Positions 1 through 11,344 of a DNA stretch of 64,000 bases are shown piece by piece. Origin of the DNA: Hedera helix. Lineage: Eukaryota > Streptophyta > Magnoliopsida > Apiales > Araliaceae. Each line of letters opens with the position of its first letter. Position 1 is the stretch's first letter. The stretch spans positions 17,678,875 to 17,742,874 of the forward strand of contig OX359273.1 in assembly GCA_947179155.2 (NCBI GenBank), written 5' to 3'. The position numbers were made by a program, and so were the translations under genes. The notes under the pieces were generated by a model, which worked only from the letters and a program-made list of their open reading frames with translations, did not search any database and had not been told where the DNA came from.

Positions 1-1389
1 CATCTTTTTATAGCAACTTACACTATGGCAACGTTATCTGTGAGAAGTCCTTGATAAATCTGTGATAGAAACCTGCATGACCAAGAAAAGAATAAATCTC
101 CCGCACACTTGCGGGGTAAGGTAAAGCATTAACAATTTTTATCTTAGCTTTATCTACTTCTAATCCTCTAGCTGAAACTACATGTCCAAGTACTATATCT
201 TGCTCTACCATAAAATGACACTTTTCCCAATTTAGAACGAGATTAGTTTCTAAGCATCTATCTAACACACGTGTTAAATTATCTAAACATGCCTCCAAAG
301 TATCACCATGAATTGTGAAATCATCCATAAATACCTCAATACAGTTCTTAATAAGATCGAAAAATATACTTACCATGTATCTCTGAAAAGTATCGGGTGC
401 ATTACAGAGTTCGAAAGACATCCTACGGTATGCAAATTACCAAATGGGCATGTGAAGGTGGTTTTTTCTTGATCTTTCGGTGCAATCACAATTTGGTTAT
501 AACCTGAAAAACCATCTAGAAAACAATAATAAGTATGGCCCGCTAGTCTTTCTAACATCTGATCAATAAAGAGGAAAAAAAAATGATCTTTTCTAGTTAC
601 AACATTCCATTTTTGATAATCAATACATACTTTCCACCCTGTTTGCTTACGAGTAGGCACTAACTCATTATTTTCATTCTGAATGACAGTTATACCAAAT
701 TTCTTTGGAACTACCTGTACTGGACTCACCCATCGACTGTCTGAAATAGGGTAGATAATACCTGCATCCAATAATTTAGTAATCTCTTTCTTCACCACCT
801 ACATCATGGGTAGATTCAATCTCCTTTGAGCCTCTCTTGTCGACTTAGCTCCTCCTTCTTCCAAAAGAATTCGTTGCGTGCACATAGCCGGACTTATACC
901 GTTAATATCCGCAATTGTCCAACCAAAGACTGTGATGTGGTCCCTCAAAACTCTAAGTAGTTTCTCCTTTTGAACTTTGGTAAGATTGTTGGTAATAATT
1001 ACTGGCAGTGTGTCTTCCTTTCCTAAGTATGCATACTTCAGGTGGGTTGACAATGGCTTTAATTCCAAAGTGGGAGCCTGCACAATGGAAGGTAACAATT
1101 TTTGATGAGTCACAGGTAATTGAATAAATGAAACTGCATACTTATCTGAAATCTTCTGTAAAGAATGTAATGCAGCTATTGTGTCCTTTAATTCTGAAGT
1201 TTGTTCAATCTCTTCTTCTTGTTCTAGCTCCAAACTATCTACGATAACAACCTCCAAAGTTTCCTTATGTATTTGGTTGAAGGATTTCTGCACCAAAGAA
1301 TCAATGATATTAATAGCAAAAACAGAATTAACATTACTAGGGTACCTCATAGCCTCATAAATGTTAAACTGAATTTTTTCACCGTCGAA
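1..1389 (-). pseudogene. Reverse transcriptase remnant of element H
   Basis: Degraded PR-RT linker and reverse transcriptase. Reading leftwards, 1350-802 is the linker ahead of RT, 798-437 holds the RT fingers (SPVQVVPKK, then the GYNQIVIAPKDQEKTTFTC block), and 421-26 holds the palm with the FMDD active site (MDD codons at 320-328) and the thumb. It closely resembles the better preserved RT of element A. Breaks are a TAG at 799-801, a one-base loss near 436 that shifts frame inside the CPFG block, and TAG/TAA codons at the extreme left (first at 23-25). The RNase H expected next is outside the window. It cannot give a working enzyme. Confidence 0.85.
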
Positions 1390-2307
1390 TTACATGGTCA
1401 AGGTCCCATTATGCACATCAATCATTGTTCTCGCTGTTTTTAGAAATGGTCTCCCTAACAGTATATGAGCAGGGTTTGGAGATGTATCATCCTCCATATC
1501 CACAATATAAAAATCTGCAGGAAATATAAGCTCATTGACCTGCACCAACACATCCTCAATCACCCCTTTAGGGTAAGTATTAGTACAGTTAGCCAATTGA
1601 ATAATAACTCCAGTATTCTTTGAAGGTCCTAGATTTAGAGAAGCATAGATAGACAATGGCATAACGTTAATTGACGTTCCTAAATCTAACATAGCTTTTT
1701 CAAATCTAGTATTACCTATCTTGCAAGGAATTGTGAACATACACGGATCCTTACATTTAGGGGGCATTTTTCTTTGAAGGACTGCTGATACATTTTCTCC
1801 AACAAACACTTTTTCATCGTCTTTTAATTTCCTCTTATTAGTGCATAATTCTTTCAAAAATTTGGCATACCTTGGAACTTGCTTGATTGCGTCTAATAGA
1901 GGAATATTCACCTCTACATTCCTAAAGGTCTCCAAAGTCTCCTTCTCTTGCTCATCCTTCTTTGAAGTTCTAAGATTCCTGGGAGGAAAAGGTAAAGGAT
2001 TAGACTTAAGTAGAATAAGAGCGTTAGGGATTACCTTCGAAATTTTTACCTCTTCCTTAGCCTTATCCTCGTCAAATTCAACAATAGCCCTTGGTGTGTC
2101 CAACTGTGTTCCACTACTTAACGTAATGGCACTTGTATTTTCTCTAGGATTGATAACGGTTTGTGAAAGTAACTTTCCCGAGCCTTGAGAATCAAATCGA
2201 CCAACGGTTGTAGCCAACTGACTTATTTGACTCTCTATATTGTTCTCTAGGATTGATAACGGTTTGTGAAAGTAACTTTCCCGAGCCTTGAGAATCAAAT
2301 CGACCAA
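1390..2307 (-). pseudogene. Protease region of element H
   Basis: Gag-to-protease portion of the same polyprotein. The retropepsin core is seen as LDLGTSINVMPLSIY (DLGT in place of DTG/DSG, normal for this branch), followed by a conserved FPADFYIVDME strand and the ILLGRPFLKTARTMIDV block that precedes RT. The frame stops at TAA 1390-1392, where relatives have a sense codon, and the RT linker continues in the same frame. The upstream end overlaps a 103-bp tandem duplication that put gag and protease in different frames. An aspartic protease in life; here a fossil. Confidence 0.85.
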
Positions 2308-2345
2308 CGGTTGTAGCCAACTGACTTATTTGACTCTCTATATTG
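2138..2345. repeat. 103-bp tandem duplication inside gag of element H
   Basis: Two adjacent copies of about 103 bp: TCTCTAGGATTGATAACGG begins at 2141 and again at 2244, and both copies end at TGACTCTCTATATTGT. They look identical by eye. Since 103 is not a multiple of three, the duplication alone separates the gag and protease frames. Confidence 0.92.
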
Positions 2346-3164
2346 TGAATGGAAGCCCTTGTATCTTGTTGAAACTGTTGGGTTTGGTTCATGAAGGCTT
2401 TGAACATATCCTCTAAAGTTGTCCCAGAATTTGTAGGTGCTACTTGTCGAGGTGGGTACTGTTGTTGAGCTAGTTGAAAACCTTGCCGCCTATTCGGAAA
2501 GGCATTTTGTTGCGGTGGTCTATTTCCTCCATAGCTCAGATTAAGATGATCCTGCCATCCTGGATTGTACGTGTTAGCATATGGATCATATCGGCGTTGT
2601 GGTTGTCCTTGAAAATTACCCTCTACATTGGCTTGTTGCATACTGTCATCATCTTGCAGCGTTGGACAAGTATCTGTAGTATGATCTGTCAGCAAGCAAA
2701 TCCCATAAGCTCTTACAGTTGGCATGTTTCCTGTAGTCATCTGACGAACCATAGCAGTCAAGTATGAGATTTGTCGTTCCATATTGCTTGAACCAGCCTC
2801 ATTCACCCTCTTTGGTGCATGATCCATCCTAGTTCCATACTGCTGTGAATTAGCTGCCATGTTTGCAATTAAATTCTTCGCAGCCTCTGGAGTCTTATCG
2901 ACTAATGCTCCTCCACTTACAGCATTGAGCATACTCCTATCCATTGGTAGCAATCCATCATAGAAGTACTAAATAAGGTGTTGATCATCAATTTGGTGTG
3001 GTGGACAACTCGAGCATAACTTCTTGAATCTTTCCCAATACTCGTAAAGAGTTTCTCTACTGAACTATGTGATGGCGCATATCTCTTTCCTTATGTTGGC
3101 GACTCTTGAAGCAGGAAAATACTTCTTCAAGAATAGCCTTTTCGTATTATTCCACGATTGTATC
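2192..3164 (-). pseudogene. Gag remnant (middle and C-terminal part) of element H
   Basis: Middle and C-terminal capsid part of gag. From 3159 leftwards the text encodes a WNN...FLKKYFPASR stretch matching the WNDLAQKFLAKFFPP capsid block of element A, then MDRSMLNAVSGGALVDKTPEAA, a Gln/Asn/Pro-rich linker and an IHNIESQISQLATTVGRFDSQ segment before protease. A degenerate zinc-finger-like patch (YGICLLTDHTTDTCP) sits near 2690. In-frame TAG codons lie at 3065-3067 and 2969-2971. The N-terminal part of the same gag is at 31913-32384, beyond the F insertion. The frame is shifted at its end by the tandem duplication at 2138-2345. Confidence 0.82.
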
Positions 3165-3354
3165 TGTGACGCTCCCAAATTCGAGTTCCATAACCTCGGG
3201 TTTGGTACTCACAAAACAACATCATCAAACACATTCTATAATCTAAAGTGGAATAAATAAACATACATTGTTCATTTAAAAGGTACTTCTAGTCCCAAGG
3301 TCTATTAACATTTACATAATAACAAAATGCACCTTAATTGTTCAAAAGGGTTTA
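3165..3354 (-). repeat. Element F LTR, piece 1 (Tekay-like LTR)
   Basis: Starts on + with TGTGACGCTCCCAAATTCG and follows the start of the LTR of element C (43158 onward) with many substitutions, including the ATAACCTCG and TTGTTCATTTAAAAGG-like blocks. It is the 3' end of a minus-oriented LTR. Element G was inserted after 190 bp. The flanking GTATC at 3160-3164 is the left target duplication of F. Confidence 0.85.
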
Positions 3355-4759
3355 TGTAATATCCCAGATATTTTCAAGATTTTAAATAATATCTTAATTG
3401 ATTTTATTAAAGGTTAATTTTTAAAACCTAGAATTTGATAAGTAAGATGTGTAGAAAATGGGTGAACATTTTTGTTTTTAACATAAGGTATTTGTTAAAA
3501 AATTAAATGTGGGAATATTTTAATGATGCTTGTAGAGAATTTATTAAGAAAATAAATTCAGTTGAAAAGTGAAGGTGATTATATTAATATATATAACTAG
3601 AGTTGAGTTTGTTAGTCAAACAAGATGATGTGTGAAGTAAATTAAGTACTCAATTAAACTAATAAATTAATTAGTTTAAAAATGGAGTAAGAAGGAAAGA
3701 CATAAGATATAATTAATTAAGTTAATTATATTAGTTAAGGTTTAAAGTTATTGTAAAGCTAGAATGATTGTCTAGAATGACAATATTAATAAGTTAATTG
3801 ATTAAGTAATTAACTTAATTATTAAGTTGTGGTATAGAGTTCAAGTAATTTAATTACTACTAGTGGACTAGCCCAAAAGGATTATATGTGTTAGCCCAAT
3901 ATGGGAATATTTACATGAAGGTGGGTAATTTAATAAGAGAGCCCAATGGAAGGTAAACTATGTAGCCCGAACATTTAAAAGTTCAATGTTGGTCAAAGTG
4001 TTGGAAAATATTATTGAGTGTAGAGAATTAACTAATGTAGGATTAATTGAATAACCCTAGTTGGTAGACATGAGAGAGCATTAACCAAACGTTGGTGAAT
4101 TGCTAGAAAAAGGAAAGTGGTGATGAGAATTAACTATGGATGAGTTAATTATGTAACCCAAGGTGGTAGAATAAATTAAATCAAATTTAATTGGACTATA
4201 ATATAAGTCCAAATGAGGTATTAAACTAGGTTAAATTAATTAACCTATTAGTTCATGTATTTAATTAAGCCTTGATCCAAGTTATAATTAATCAAGCTCA
4301 ATGCTTGTTTTAATTAAATGTAACATAGGGTATTTAATGTTAGTCCAATGTAATAAATAAATTGAGCCCAAACTAATTAAATTGATGAGCCCAATATAAT
4401 TAAATTCTAAGATCCAAAGTGGAGCCCAATAAGTTTGTATAGGTGAATATGTATACATATATTGGTGTATATATATATATATATGGATACTTATATAATT
4501 ATATAGGACTTAAAAATAAAGTCAAATTGGATAAATAAATGGTCAATCCCGAATTTTGGGGCCCACATGGATATAAAGCTAGCTTGTTTGATGATTTTGG
4601 AGTGTAAATTGGTGCAAGTAACCCCCAACCACCCTAGTCAATCAAAGGGTCAATCAAAAAGTCTATCAAGTAGTCATTCCATGCATAGTAAGCAAGATTA
4701 AGCTCCTAATTGACTAGCATTGGTTGATTAGTAGATGTTAAGCAAGTCTAGGGAGGTTC

Positions 4760-4767
4760 TATAAATA
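4760..4767 (+). promoter_or_regulatory. TATA box of the G LTR
   Basis: TATAAATA in the context GGTTCTATAAATAGAATG, followed by a CT/AG-rich leader (GAGAGAAAAGAGAGAG near 4820), the usual look of a plant LTR core promoter. The start site is inferred to lie about 30 bp downstream. Confidence 0.65.
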
Positions 4768-5574
4768 GAATGCTCCATTCATTCGCTAGGTTTGTTAGTC
4801 ATTTTACAAGAACTCCTAGAGAGAAAAGAGAGAGTATTCTAGAGAAAAGCAAGCAAGCTTTGGGAGATTGATGATCCACTAAGGAAAATTACTAGAGAAT
4901 GATCAAGGTGGAGTCACAAGCCAAGACCATGTCAAGAGGAAGGAGAGCATCCATGTCTAAAAGGTTAGAAAGTGCTCTAAACTTTATTTAGTTCATTTTT
5001 GTAGTCTAGATATGATTTGAACGGTTAAAATATACTTTTAACCGATCAAAAGTTATTTTGATGGCCTAGAAGTCTAAATCTATGATATATAGGTAGATTC
5101 ATGATTTCATATAGTTAAATCATGTTTTGGTATGAGCGGTATGCTTAAAAATGGTAGAAATGTTCATATAGATTTTTACCGGTAAACCCTAGTTGGGGTT
5201 GTGATTTATAGCCTTTCATTCTGAAAGCTAGAGATTGTGTATGAGATTTTCTTCTTTGATATGGTAAATATATAAGTTAAGAACAAAACCTAGTTGGTAT
5301 AATGTTCATATGAGTTGTTATGGTTAAGATATGATTTTTAAAACCAAGGATTGGGAAGTTAGTTTTCACTTTTCCCTTGTGAGCGATTTTAAGCATAGAT
5401 CCATTTGGAATTTGGATTTGTGATCTAAAGAGAAGTTGTAGAGGGGGAAATTCTAATGAGAATGGACTTAAGAATCGCCCCAAAGTGTTTTAAAATGAAG
5501 AAGTTATGCAAGTTTTAATCAAAGGAGTAAAACTTAAAAAATCAGAAAATGGCAATTCTGCAGATTTTGCAAGA

Positions 5575-5624
5575 GGAGGGCCGGGGCCCTTGTTTCCTTT
5601 GTAAAAGGAGGGTCGGGGCCCTTG
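5575..5624 (+). repeat. GC-rich direct repeats in the G LTR
   Basis: GGAGGGCCGGGGCCCTTG (5575-5592) and GGAGGGTCGGGGCCCTTG (5607-5624), 32 bp apart, followed by repeated GGGTCGGGTCGGG near 5657. They form a GC island in an otherwise AT-rich LTR, at about the same distance behind the TATA box as the CpG motif array of element C. Confidence 0.75.
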
Positions 5625-6060
5625 ACACTGTTCACGGCCAGTGAGTTTTCCGTTCCGGGTCGGGTCGGGCCATTCAGGTCGGGTCGGTTTGGATCTTTTA
5701 AGTCCAAAATTGATAAATTGCTTAAAAATTAATATAATTAATTTGGGACCCAACTTAATAATTATTTATTATTTATAATAAATAATAAATAAAGTAAATA
5801 AAAACTATTATTATAATTAATTATTATTTAAAGGATATTAAATGGTAATTAAAGAAAGATGAAGTTAATAAGGTAATTATTTATTATTTTAATAAATAAG
5901 GATAATTAGTTAATTATTATTTAAATGATATTAAATAATAATTAAAGGGAGATAAGGTGAATAAAATGATCATTTGTTATTTAATGAATATTAAATAATA
6001 AATGAGATTAATTAACTAAGAGATTATTATTTAAATAATCATTAAAGGATTGGAGGATTG

Positions 6061-6640
6061 TTAAAATATTATTAAATGGTTAATAATATTAATAAGTGAT
6101 TAAAATATTATTAAATGGTTAATAATATTAATAAGTGATTAAAATATTATTAAATAGCTAATAATATTAATAAGTGACTTAAAATATTATTAAATGATTA
6201 ATAATATTAATAAGTGGTTAAAATATTATTAAATGGTTAATAATATTAATAAGTGATTAAAATATTATTAAATGGTTAATAATATTAATAAGTGATTAAA
6301 ATATTATTAAATGGTTAATAATATTAATAAGTGATTAAAATATTATTAAATGATTAATATTATTAATAAGTGGTTAAAATATTATTAAATGGTTAATAAT
6401 ATTAATAAGTGGTTAAAATATTATTAAATGATTAATAATATTAATAAGTGGTTAAAATATTATTAAATGATTAATAATATTAATAAGTGGTTAAAATATT
6501 ATTAAATAGTTAATAATATTAATAAGTGATTAAAATATTATTAAATTATTAATAATATTAATAAATGATTAAAATATTATTAAATTGTTAATAAGTGATT
6601 AAAATATTATTAAATGGTTAATAATATTTTATTGTAGTTA
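6061..6640 (+). repeat. 39-bp minisatellite in the G LTR
   Basis: About 14-15 tandem copies of a 39-bp unit made of TTAAAATATTATTAAATGG followed by TTAATAATATTAATAAGTGA, with point differences between copies and shortened units at the right end. A degenerate reverse-complement version occurs in the F LTR at about 19060-19400. Confidence 0.9.
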
Positions 6641-7126
6641 TATATTATCAAAGGTAGATAATATTTTGAGATATTTGGTACATTATTAAATGTTCAAATC
6701 ATTAAGTTGCGTAAAGAAGAAAGTTTAATTGAATTAAACCAAGGTAAGAGTCCACTAGTGATTAAATATTAGACAACTTATAAAATATAGGTTGTATGAA
6801 GAACGCCAGGTATTGGTGAAAGATGGTTAAGCGTACCCGATATGTTCAACTAGGTTTGGGCTAGGGGTTTTGTCCGGAACTTAAGGGTTCGTTTGTCAGA
6901 CATCTTAAGAGTTAATAATTTAAAGTTAGAGTCTTATATAAAGGCTAAGTAGTAGTCATTATATCTAATGATTATTTCAATTTTCTATATAAATTGTAGG
7001 TTGAACGCAAGACGCAAATAAGCGTAACTGGTAGAAGCGAACCAGGCAAGTTTTTCAGAATATGTTGCATTATGTGCATGATTTATAAGTTTATTATTAA
7101 ACTGTGAGGTGCTCATACGTAGTTAT

Positions 7127-8968
7127 TGTTGGTTTGTAATATTCATACACGCAATCAAATTGCATAAAATAGCGGAAGCATGGTAAAATCAAAATTTAAA
7201 ATTTACAAACCATAATCCAGGATCGACCTTTATGCGCAATTATTAATTAATAAAGAAATTAGAGAATTACCCTTGTAGAACTCAAATCTTCAACGGGTAC
7301 AAGTTCACCTCCAAATCCTTCACGATCTCCTTGAATTTCACCGATTGGATTCCAACGATCAATGTTAGCCACCCAAGTGTTTGGCCTCTAGAGGTGATCC
7401 ACCAATGAATAACAATAATTCAAGAAGTGGGTGATGGCAAACCCTAGTTTTCTCTCTCTAGAGAATATGTGAGTACTCTCCCAAAACTTATGGAAGAGTA
7501 TGTGTGTAACCCTAATCCATAATAAGACTTCTCTTATTTATAGATTTAGTAAACCCTCCTAACACCTTTAGGAATAGGGTTTTTAATTAAACTCCTAATC
7601 TAATTAGGAACTTAATTAATTTAATATAATAATTATAATTCCTAAACTATTTAGGAACTTAATTATTAATTATGAGAGTACTCTTATTAATTAATTCCTA
7701 AACTATTTAGGAACTAAATAATGATAATAATAGTAACAATAATAATTAAGACTCCTCTTATTAATTTATAATTAGTATTTCTAAAATACTAAATAATAAG
7801 TATTAAGCTATTTAATTTATTCTATCTCCATAGTATAAATTAAATATACTTAATTCATTATTACAATTATGCCATTTACTTCTTAAATAATTATTTTTCC
7901 TTTTGCGGTGTGACCCTTTAGGTTCTCTATATTAAACCGGTTATAGAATAAATTAATTAGAACTATTCTAATCTTATTTATATAAATAAATTAAACTATT
8001 TAATTCATTTAAATAAATAATATTTATTCCATAATAAGGGTAAGCCCCCTTAGCGATCAACGACTTTCCAGATAATATAGATTTCAACATTTAATCACAA
8101 AAGAACCTATTCAGCGAATAGTTACCGTACAATTCAATCCTTCTACCTCACAACGTCCCAATCAAATATAAGACATGGTATAACTGTCAAGTCTTATTTT
8201 ATTTGATTATATGCATTTCGATCCTTAAATGAATAACTCTAATTAATGTAAATTAGAAACTACTTTCTAATTTTCATTCTGCCTTGGCCAAGGACTACTG
8301 AGTTGTCATTTATCGAATCGCATAGGACATTCTCTTCTTTTACTATAAGTGGTAGATTCTTTGTTGATCATTCACCTATCTCCATGTATGACTTATTATA
8401 TCCGATCATACCCTTTGATACACCCTAAAGGTTTTAAGGAATATGTCAAAACATAATTCATCATACACAAGATACTGTGATGATCTCAAGTCCAAGGATC
8501 ACTTGTACTACTATCACAAAAGGAACTCCTATTGACAGGCAAGTAAGACTCCATTAGGTGTTCCTTGAGCGAGTCACGTTCAGTGAACTTATTCTCTAAT
8601 AAGCACCTACATACTTGCTTTAGTGTCTCTACACAAATGATTATGAGATCAATCATCCTCTTCATAAGAGCAAGCATAGTATGTACTAATCTATCCGGAT
8701 TCACTAATCCCCATTTTAGTGATCCCACGATTAGGAACAATTTTAGTTTTGAGCTATCTTGAATTTAGATCTCATTAGCATGATCATCATCATGATTCTA
8801 AAAGCATTGCTCAACAACTATGGGTTTATCACAATTAATATTATCTTATTAAATATGGATAAAGAAAATGCCTTTGTATAAATAAACTTTTATTAATAAT
8901 TGAATAAGATTACAAAGTACATGCTACATCATATTAAATATGATTGGCTTGTGTGCATACTACTTTCA
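7127..8968 (-). repeat. D1 3' LTR
   Basis: 1842 bp, starting TGTTGGTTTGTAATATTC and ending CTTTCA on +. It matches 15163-17003 almost base for base. It contains a TATA box at 7535-7542 on the minus strand. Confidence 0.95.
7535..7542 (-). promoter_or_regulatory. TATA box in D1 3' LTR
   Basis: TATAAATA read on the minus strand (context TCTATAAATAAGAGAAG). The copy in the 5' LTR, at 15571-15578, would drive the element. Confidence 0.55.
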
Positions 8969-9541
8969 ATCTCCCACTTGCACTAAAGTCAATCGCCCAT
9001 GGTATCTAATACCCATCTTCTCTAAGTGACGATCAAACTGCTTTTGAGTTAAAACTTTAGTAAATGGATCTGCTATGTTGTCAAGAGAGTCGACACGCTC
9101 CAAGATGACATCTCCTCTTTCAATGATTTCTCTAATCAAATGAAATCGCCGCAATACGTGTTTGGATTTCTGATGAGACCTGGGTTCCTTGGCTTGTGCA
9201 ACAGCTCCCGTGTTGTCACAAAATAAAGGCATTGGTCCTTAAATGCTAGGAACCACTCCAAGTTCTGTAATGAACTTCTTCATCCAAACAGCTTCCTTTG
9301 CAGCTTCACTTGCAGCTATGTACTCTGCCTCTGTCACTGAATCAGCAATTGTTTGCTGTTTGGAACTTTTCCAACTCACTACACCACCGTTTAGGGTAAA
9401 CATATAACCCGAAACAGATTTACTATCATCTCGGTCAGTTTGAAAACTTGAGTCTGTATAGCCTTCTAGTTTCAAATCAGACCCACCGTAGATAAGAAAT
9501 GTATCCTTAGTCCTTCTTAAGTACTTTAGGATATTTTTCAC
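8966..9541 (-). pseudogene. D1 RNase H region (end of pol)
   Basis: C-terminal Copia RNase H. It shows the GYTDSSFQTDRDDSKSVSGY strand with its first acidic residue, then TEAEYIAASEAAKEAVWMKK, then LFCDNTGAV and the HVLRRFHLIRE helix, ending in the usual ADPFTK and LEKMGI blocks. A TAA at 9239-9241 splits it; relative D2 has CAA there, so CAA to TAA is likely. Another stop (TGA, 9614-9616) lies upstream in the same frame. The frame continues through the polypurine tract and ends with a TGA at 8966-8968 that is part of the LTR terminus. Confidence 0.9.
8969..8979 (-). promoter_or_regulatory. D1 polypurine tract
   Basis: AAGTGGGAGAT on the minus strand, directly before the 3' LTR; primer for plus-strand DNA synthesis. 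It is also the last codons of pol (V-G-D). Confidence 0.85.
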
Positions 9542-11341
9542 TACCTTCCAGTGTTCTTCTCCAGGATTAGACTGATATCTACTTGTTACACTAAGTGCAT
9601 GAGCAACATCAGGTCATGTACATATCATCCCGTACATGATAGATCCTATTGCCGAGGCATAAGGAATTTTACTCATACGGTCTCTCTCTTCAGGTGTCTT
9701 TGGGGCTTGCTTCTTTGAGAGATGTATTCCAGAACCCATCGGCATGAGCCATTTCTTGGAATCTTCCATGCTAAACCTTTTTAGCATAGAATCAATGTAC
9801 GTTCCTTGGGACAAGCCAAACATCCTTTTAGATCTATCTCTATAGATCTTTATCCCCAAAATATAGGATGCTTCTCCCAAGTCTTTCATGGAGAAGTGTT
9901 TAGATAACCAAATCTTGATCGACTGTAGCATTGGAATATCATTCCCTGTTAGTAATATATCATCAACATATAATACTAGGAATGTGACAGCGCTCCCACT
10001 AACCTTCTTGTACACACATGGTTCATCCTCTTTTTTGATAAAATCAAACTTTTTGATTGTCTCATCAAAACGGATGTTCCATTTTCGAGAAGCTTGCTTC
10101 AATCCATAGATGGATCGTTGTAGCTTACAGACTTGATTTGTTCCAACCTTTGAAATAAATCCCTCTGGCTGTATCATATATACATCCTCTTCTAGTTTCC
10201 CATTGAGGAAGGCCGTTTTCACGTCCATTTGCCAGATCTCATAATCATGATAAGCTGCAATTGCAAGCAAAATCCGAATGGACTTGATCATTGCTACTGG
10301 TGAGAAGGTTTCATCATAGTCAACACCTTGTCTTTGTTTGAAACATTTTGCAACCAATCGGGCCTTATAGGTCTCTACCTTGCCGTCTGCTCCAGTCTTT
10401 CTCTTAAAGACCCATTTACACCCAATAGGCTTAATGCCCTCAGGTGGAGTAACCAAAGTCCATACTTGGTTCTCATACATGGAGTCCATCTCGGATTTCA
10501 TGGCTGTTAGCCATTTCTCTGAGTCTTTACAACTCATTGCCTCTTCGTAAGTCCATGGATCATCATTATCTATGATGCGTACCTCATCATCATCTTCTAT
10601 GATGAATCCATACCTTTCAGGTATCTTCGGTACTCTTCCAGATTTACGAATAGGTTGTGGTACATTAGGTTGTGTTACTTCATTAGGTACCTCACTTTGA
10701 TCTACAATATTTTGTGGTTCTTGAATTTCTTCAAGGTCTATCTTCCTCCCACTGACCCCTTCGAGGATAAACTCATTTTCCAAGAAGGTAGCATGTTTAG
10801 CAACAAACACCTTTTGATCAGTTGGATGATAGAAATAATATCCTAAACTTTCTTTAGGATAACCCACAAATTTGCACTTGTCGGATCGTGTTTCTAGCTT
10901 ATCATTCTCAAACCTTTTGACATAAGCTGGACAACCCCAAATCTTAACATGCTTAAGACTTGGTTTCCTCCCTGTCCATAACTCATATGGAGTCTTTGGG
11001 ACGGATTTAGAAGGTATCTTGTTAAGTAAATATGCAGCCGTTTCTAGGGCATAACCCCAGAATGAAACTGGAAGATTGGTAAAACTCATCATGGAACGAA
11101 CCATGTCCAACAATGTTCGATTTCTCCTTTCAGATACACCATTCAATTGTGGAGTACCTGGTGGAGTCCATTGTGAGATTATACCATTTTCTTTGAGATA
11201 ATTGAGAAACTCATTGCTTAAGTATTCACCACCTCGATCCGATCGAAGAATCTTAATACTCTTGCCAGTTTGTTTCTCTACTTCACTTCTGAATTCTTTG
11301 AACTTTTCAAATGATTCAGACTTGTATTTCATTAAATACAC
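9542..11341 (-). pseudogene. D1 integrase core and reverse transcriptase
   Basis: Continuation of the Copia polyprotein. It starts inside integrase, with the catalytic Asp in ILRSDRGGEYLS (codon 11237-11239), the VSERRNRTLLDMVRSMM helix carrying the Glu, and the PYELWTGRKPSLKHVKIWGCPAYV block. After a variable linker comes RT: ALVTP-like start (WTLVTPPEGIKPIGCKWVFKR), ETFSPVAMIKSIR, QMDVKTAFLNG and the YVDD active site at 9959-9970, then KDLGEASYILGIKI. The frame ends at TGA 9614-9616 (D2 has a Lys codon there; CGA to TGA is likely) and reads on toward RNase H. Upstream it is cut from gag by a TGA at 11345-11347. Confidence 0.9.
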
Positions 11342-11344
11342 GTA

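Larger units (their letters stand above)
1..3164 (-). mobile_element. Element H, left segment (old Athila/Tat-like Ty3/Gypsy)
   Basis: This is the gag-pol half of an old Ty3/Gypsy element. Its other half, with 5' LTR, primer site and gag start, lies at 31913-34007. The halves were separated when a single LTR (element F) landed in gag: GTATC stands directly before F (3160-3164) and directly after it (31908-31912), and the gag reading resumes across the gap. A DLGT protease, an FMDD reverse transcriptase and a tRNA-Asp-like primer site in the right half place it in the Athila/Tat branch. RNase H, integrase and the 3' LTR lie beyond the left edge. Many stops and frameshifts make it inactive. Confidence 0.88.
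3355..7126 (+). repeat. Element G 5' LTR, left part
   Basis: AT-rich LTR beginning TGTAATATCCC. It contains a TATA box at 4760, two GC-rich direct repeats near 5575-5624 and a 39-bp minisatellite at 6061-6640. It is interrupted at GTTAT (7122-7126) by D1 and resumes at 17004. No coding region is seen. Confidence 0.82.

Noticed and set aside
6061..6640. Centromeric satellite
   Set aside because: The unit is 39 bp and confined to the G LTR; no 150-180 bp monomers are seen.
8486..8740. 84-codon open frame in the Copia LTR, open in three LTR copies (also 16521-16775 and 35718-35972)
   Set aside because: It begins with TTG, lies in the U3 part, and D1 and D2 differ at 15 of 84 residues for roughly 19 base changes, so nothing suggests protein-level constraint.
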